Origin: Panonychus citri | Lineage: Eukaryota; Arthropoda; Arachnida; Trombidiformes; Tetranychidae | Assembly (NCBI RefSeq): GCF_014898815.1 | Contig: NW_026515544.1 | Coordinates: 2,232,001-2,296,000 of the forward strand | DNA length: 64,000 bases | Direction: 5' to 3' | Shown here: positions 60,001 through 64,000 of the stretch, piece by piece | Layout: each line of letters starts with the position of its first letter | Numbering within the stretch: position 1 is the stretch's first letter | Notes under the pieces: generated by a model | The model's database searches: none | What the model saw: the letters and a program-made list of their open reading frames with translations, nothing else | What the model was told of the DNA's origin: nothing | Translations under genes and position numbers: made by a program

Positions 60001-62578
60001 ATTTTGATTGTACTTTGAAATTCAAATTACTGACTATCAATTGATTCGGGTTCATGAATGATACATATTATGATTAAGTTAATTTAGTTTCACATTGAGT
60101 TAATCATCATTACAATCAGACTTTTTCTCATTATTATTACTATTATTTATTATAATCAATTCATTCTGTTAATCATCATTAACATTATTTAACATTACAA
60201 TCAGTCAGTGTAATGATAATAATAGTATTAAGATGAAACTAGTTAATCATGATTAAAAGTTAATCGTTGATACTTCAATTGTTATACTACAAGATGAATA
60301 AATTGAGTTGATTAACTTGATTGACGAGAAAGCTAATCAACAGCAATTAACTTCAATCAATGCCAGAAAAAATCAAATTTTACTGTCACATTGCTATTTA
60401 TAATCAGCCGGTGAAAGATAAACCAATTTAATGAATTTCATCATTTAATTGTTACAATTTATTAAATTGCCCAGATACACGCATATATAAACACTAGTTG
60501 AATCAAAGTGTAAATTATTTCAATTAACTGTCTCAAATTGTCATTAAAAAATTTTTCAAAGAGTTAACCTTACAACTTGTGTAATCACAATAACAATTGT
60601 CAACAGTTTAAATTGTGATTGTTGTTTACGTTATGACACATGGAAGTTGGGAAGTATTCTAAAGATGTAAATTATCAAATTCAGCCTCTTTTTAAATATA
60701 AAATGAAAATGAAAATGAATTCAGGCAGTAGATAAAGAAAATAAAGTCAGACCTTTTTGTCGATTTTTGACCTCTAGTAGATCAACAAAAACTTGTTGAT
60801 CTACTCAATACCAAGGTCATTCCGGTCATTCTGTTGGGACAAGGTCATTTGAGGGGCGAATCGATTCAAATTAGTAAAGAATAATGTACTCAAACAATGA
60901 GTTGGTGAAATGCCCTGTAGAACTCTAGGAACCATTCCAGTTACTTCGGATTTTTATATGGCTTATTTTAACAGATTTCGATATAAATCATTCAGAACTC
61001 GCCAACGATTCTGGTTTATGCAAACTTTAGCTGAAGTAATGACTGAATTTGGATCGACTTTATCAATTTGAAAATTTTCACAAAAATAAACTATCAAATT
61101 TCTAATAATTTTATTAATAGCATATCTTCAAGTTGACGAAGACATGGGTTCAAACAACTGCCAACGACAAACAGTACTCTCACTCGAAAACTTCTTTATA
61201 GACCAAAGTATAATTCATCGAAAAAGATGGATAACGAGAGCCTCTAAAAAGTATCAACATGGACTTAAAGCCAAGCCAAGTAACGAACTTATTTGCACGT
61301 TAATCAAAATGTAAATTGTTTCAATTAACTGTCAACATGTCATTAAATTATCAAAAGGTTAACCTTACAAATTGTTTAATCACAATAACAATTGTCAACA
61401 ATTTAAATTGTGATTGTTAATCAATAAGACCAATTGAATGACTGCTAACAATAAACTTAATGTATTTGAAAGTCATCACAATTAAATTGTTATTATCACA
61501 AAACGGATACATATGACAATTAAATTCAATTGTGAATACAATCTCATTATTCAGATTCAGAAATATTATCATTTAAAAGAAAAATCATCAAATCAAATGA
61601 CAATTAAATTGATAATTAATCTGTAATCAGGAAATATTACTAAATCTTAAATTAATTTTGATTGTTTTGTGGTAACAATTAACGGAAGAATTAAAAAAAA
61701 AGTGAATATTATCATATGAAAACAATAAACAACAAAAGGGAAAACAATGTCAGTAGGGATTATCAATGTTGGATTGGATTTGATTAGATTAAAATGTTAA
61801 GTAGATTAAGTTAATTGTTGTATATACTTACAAATAGCTCTTTCTGTAGGATAATTAATTGTTGCTGTTGTTGGATTAACATTTGCTGCTGTTGTAAAGT
61901 TTGTTCAACAACCGGAGATACTGCAAGTTCAACCTGATGGGTTACAGTTCTTGGTATTGATAATTGAGCTGGAGGTAAGGATTGAGCAAGAAGCTGAAGA
62001 TTACCTGGAGTGACCAGAATTGAATTACCGTTAATTGTAGTTGATGATGTTGCATCTGATGATGTGGATGCTGATGATAATTTACTATTAGTATTTCCAG
62101 TCTCTGAATTACCTTTAGATGTTAATCTATTTGAAGGAATCATTGATGAACTTGTGGTTGTAGTAATTGTTGTAGCTGATGGTGAAGACGAAGATGATGA
62201 TGAGCGAAGTGAAGTTTGTAAAGATTTAATTAAATTAATAGAATCTGTTGCTGAAGTTGATGATGAAGTTGTTGTTGTTGTTGTGGTGGTGTTTGAAGCT
62301 TGTGATAATGATGAAAGTAATGAAGAGTAAGATGAAGGATTAATAGCGTTTGTAGTTAATGATCCTGATCGACTTCGAGGTTCAATTGTTGCCGATGTTG
62401 ATCCTGTTGTTGATAATTGGGATAATCTGGACAATGAACTTCGTCGAGATGAATTCTGATGGATTAAAGCTCGATCATCAGTCGGTGAAACTGTTCCCAG
62501 TGCCTCCATTTGTTTATTAAAATCTGCCAGCATTCCCGATATCGTACCTGAGGTAACTCGATGTAGACCATTACCAAA
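45177..62578 (-). CDS. RIM/Piccolo-Fife-like active-zone PDZ protein, nine 3' exons (5' incomplete)
   Basis: Exons by GT-AG sites and phase: 62578-61832, 56396-56313, 55208-54808, 52944-52668, 52582-50536, 47137-47040, 46350-46257, 45933-45793 and 45454-45177. All junction phases agree and the sum is exactly 1,389 codons including TAA. The first exon opens with an acceptor, so the gene starts beyond it. The protein is long and disordered: Ser/Thr-rich, a Gln-rich stretch with a coiled-coil look (exon 2), a basic patch PNRKDRRRLPQP (exon 3), and LTREEKAARVKAEIARRR near residue 1030. One PDZ domain lies at about 1236-1334. PDZ plus the EIARRR segment suggests a RIM/Piccolo/Fife family scaffold, which organises calcium channels and vesicles at presynaptic active zones. 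The family's zinc finger would lie upstream. No C2 domain follows the PDZ. Confidence 0.75.
47138..50535 (-). other. Long intron of the RIM/Fife-like gene
   Basis: 3.4 kb between the large central exon and the 98-nt exon. AT-rich, with GAA/AAG-rich stretches near 48.0 kb, GATGAC runs near 49.25 kb and TG-rich stretches near 47.77 and 49.43 kb. No exon-like frame was recognised. Confidence 0.6.
50536..52582 (-). other. Large central exon of the RIM/Fife-like gene (682 codons)
   Basis: The exon begins exactly at an ATG (MLDETQSEAGG), but an acceptor (ATTTTAG) abuts it and the preceding exon joins in phase, so this Met is probably internal; it could serve as an alternative start. It is rich in Gly/Leu/Ser/Pro, with KSQLKDELRSVVDERRRLL (predicted helix), the conserved EIARRR helix, and Gln and His runs near the 3' end. 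It ends with a phase-1 donor (AGAG|GTGAGT). Confidence 0.75.
52945..54807 (-). other. Intron of the RIM/Fife-like gene with microsatellite
   Basis: 1.9 kb, with GAGGAT and AAAGAG purine runs near 53.46-53.75 kb, the CT microsatellite at 53972-54006 and other pyrimidine tracts. Frames at 53792-54306 are translations of these repeats. No exon seen. Confidence 0.6.
53972..54006. repeat. (CT)n microsatellite
   Basis: About 35 bases of uninterrupted CT repeat, flanked by imperfect pyrimidine tracts. Confidence 0.95.
60501..60624. repeat. Direct repeat, left copy (about 124 bp)
   Basis: Starts AATCAAAGTGTAAATTATTT and ends GTGATTGTTG. It is repeated in the same orientation at 61302-61418 with scattered differences and small indels. 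Confidence 0.8.
60776..60805. repeat. 13-bp perfect stem-loop
   Basis: AGTAGATCAACAA and TTGTTGATCTACT are exact reverse complements around a four-base AAAC loop. Confidence 0.85.
60813..60847 (+). promoter_or_regulatory. Cluster of AGGTCA-type half-sites
   Basis: CAAGGTCA at 60812-60819, GGTCA at 60824-60828 and CAAGGTCA at 60840-60847. TCAAGGTCA-like words are monomer sites for FTZ-F1/ERR-type nuclear receptors. Clustering three in 36 bases is unusual here, but their use is conjecture. Confidence 0.3.
60910..61314 (+). pseudogene. Coding-like remnant of unknown identity
   Basis: An ATG frame of 53 codons (60910-61071, MPCRTLGTIPVTS) is followed by a second frame open from 61090 to TAA at 61312-61314. 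The second frame includes IDQSIIHRKRWITRASKKYQ and ends ELICTLIKM, within the downstream direct repeat. The base composition is less AT-rich than its surroundings and the peptide has a basic, ribosomal-protein-like look, but I cannot name it. The two frames could be exons or a decayed copy. It lies antisense within the large intron of the PDZ gene. Confidence 0.3.
61302..61418. repeat. Direct repeat, right copy (about 117 bp)
   Basis: Matches 60501-60624 in order: AATCAAAATGTAAATTGTTT at the start, GGTTAACCTTACAA in the middle and GTGATTGTT at the end. The two copies bracket a 677-bp segment. Confidence 0.8.
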
Positions 62579-64000
62579 CTAGAATTGGAATAAAGAAAAA
62601 AATTAAGTTAATTGTTGATATGATAAAATGAACAAGGGAAAAATCAATGATAAACATTAACAATTCTGATATTTGGTTACAATCAATTCAGAGCAATCAG
62701 CTAATATGTAAATATAATGATAACATTTTGATGGACGAAGATTCTGATATTATTATTTGGTCTTTGCAGCATTTTACTCATCAGAATTTTTTCATCATCA
62801 GAATTATCATCGTAATCAATAACGATCGAATAGCCTTTTTTTTCCTTTCTTCATCATCATCTTGTTCTTACATAAAATGAACAAAAATGACATTCGAATG
62901 ACTGTTATGAGAAGATGAAGACTTTTTTCCTTTCTCTTTTTCTCTCTCTCACTTTCTATCATCCTCATCACTTTTTGCATCACCTTCTTATCATCTTCAT
63001 CATGATGAACATCATCATTCTCATGAAAAACTTATTCTTATTTGGAGCCTGATTCATTTTCACTTCCATAATCATTCACTGATGTAACTTTTATCTTGTT
63101 GAGAAACTTGAAGATTCTTAAGATGATGAAGATGCTTAGAATGATAAAATGATGAGAGTGATGATGAGAGAGAAAATTTTCACAATGATATTATTCTAAT
63201 AACCTTTTCTTCAATATTCCAAATGATTTTCTCTTCCAGTTTTTTTTTCTTATTTATCATCCTCATCTTTTCACTTCTATTAAGATGATTTTCATTTCTT
63301 TTCATCTCTTTTCCATCATTATCAATCTTCAATAGAGTTTATTAAATAAAATGACAATCAAATCACAATTAACACTAATAATTGAATGGTAAATAACAAT
63401 TAGGTTAATGTAGTTTTGTACTAATAGTATTTACTTTATATATAATCAAGTAATCATTATTTGAGTCAATCATTAAGAGGGAAAAGTTAAATATAAAGAG
63501 TTTCAATCAAAGATGAAAAATATAATTTTCATGATAAGAAAAAAATAAACTTCCAAAAACTCTGATTACATGAAGGAAAATGTTTCAAACATGATAATCA
63601 TCTGATCAAATCGGATAATATTGATCATCAATGGTAATTGTTAGTAACTTTTATCATGATATGAGTTCATCAATAAGGAGATACAATAATAATAAAGTAA
63701 CTGTATTATTTAAGACTCACTTTTAAGTCAATCATGATCATGATTAAATTCATGATCATAGGATTGCGATTTTGAAATGCTATTCAATCTGACAATAAAT
63801 AAACAATAACAATAAACTGATTGATTAGATCAACTGGATTGATTGATTTACTGTTTGAAACCAATCACAATTAACTTTCATCTCATATTCTCATCTTAAT
63901 CATAACCATTACAATACAGTTTAATTGTTCACTAAGGAGTTGGCTCATTTTGGTTGTATATTGTTGGCAATTTAATAAAAACTGAGATTCAATGATAATT
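62579..64000. other. Upstream intron or flank of the RIM/Fife-like gene
   Basis: 1.4 kb without a recognised exon, containing TTCATCATC and CTTTTTCTCTC tracts near 62.85-63.3 kb. Since the exon at 62578 starts with an acceptor, this is probably intronic on the minus strand. The open frame at 62647-62880 shows no family signal. Confidence 0.5.

Larger units (their letters stand above)
56397..61831 (-). other. 5.4-kb intron of the RIM/Fife-like gene
   Basis: Mostly AT-rich with no exon continuous with the gene. It contains a CACCAC/CTCCTC-rich patch near 57.02-57.08 kb, some CAGAACTTTTTTT-like words (for example near 58.0 and 58.8 kb), and the direct-repeat-flanked segment at 60501-61418. Confidence 0.55.

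Overview
The window is AT-rich eukaryotic DNA from an invertebrate, most likely an arthropod. The evidence is two D2-like dopamine receptor genes of the arthropod Dop2R type, a multi-exon RIM/Piccolo-Fife-like synaptic PDZ gene with GT-AG introns, and long Asn/His/Ser/Thr homopolymers. Short introns, CT/GA microsatellites and AT richness would fit a mite, but that is a guess. I saw no rRNA, tRNA or CRISPR array.

Layout. 1-3460: non-coding. 3461-5857 (-): Dop2R copy 1, whose 5' end is unresolved. 6061-16439: non-coding with simple repeats. 16440-25807: a DNA transposon of about 9.4 kb bounded by 19-bp inverted repeats. It holds a tnp2/EnSpm-like transposase (+), two related minus-strand genes with a BEN-like domain and several frame breaks, and a small two-exon gene. 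25808-31914: non-coding. 31920-40336: a recently inserted Ty3/Gypsy-type LTR retrotransposon with CTCAT target duplications, a tRNA-Ala-type primer site, gag-protease and pol frames, and a 5'-truncated 3' LTR. 42976-44805 (+): Dop2R copy 2, inverted relative to copy 1. 45177-62578 (-): nine 3'-terminal exons of the RIM/Fife-like gene, whose splice phases all agree and give 1,388 residues up to the stop. 62579-64000: non-coding, probably intron or upstream sequence of that gene.

Three things stand out. (1) The retrotransposon carries about twenty hairpin-forming palindromes centred on GGACC, GGTCC, GGCCC or GGATC. Their arms differ from copy to copy yet still pair. They lie in the leader, in frame inside gag and pol, and in a roughly 100-320-bp-spaced series in the 3' region. 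(2) The Dop2R pair is nearly identical at the nucleotide level over the membrane core (687 bp and 263 bp blocks) but diverged elsewhere, which points to gene conversion between inverted copies. (3) The DNA transposon pairs a tnp2-like transposase with a duplicated BEN-like accessory gene and has ends that do not begin CACTA.

All coordinates for spliced genes come from reading GT-AG sites and phase by eye. No homology search was possible.
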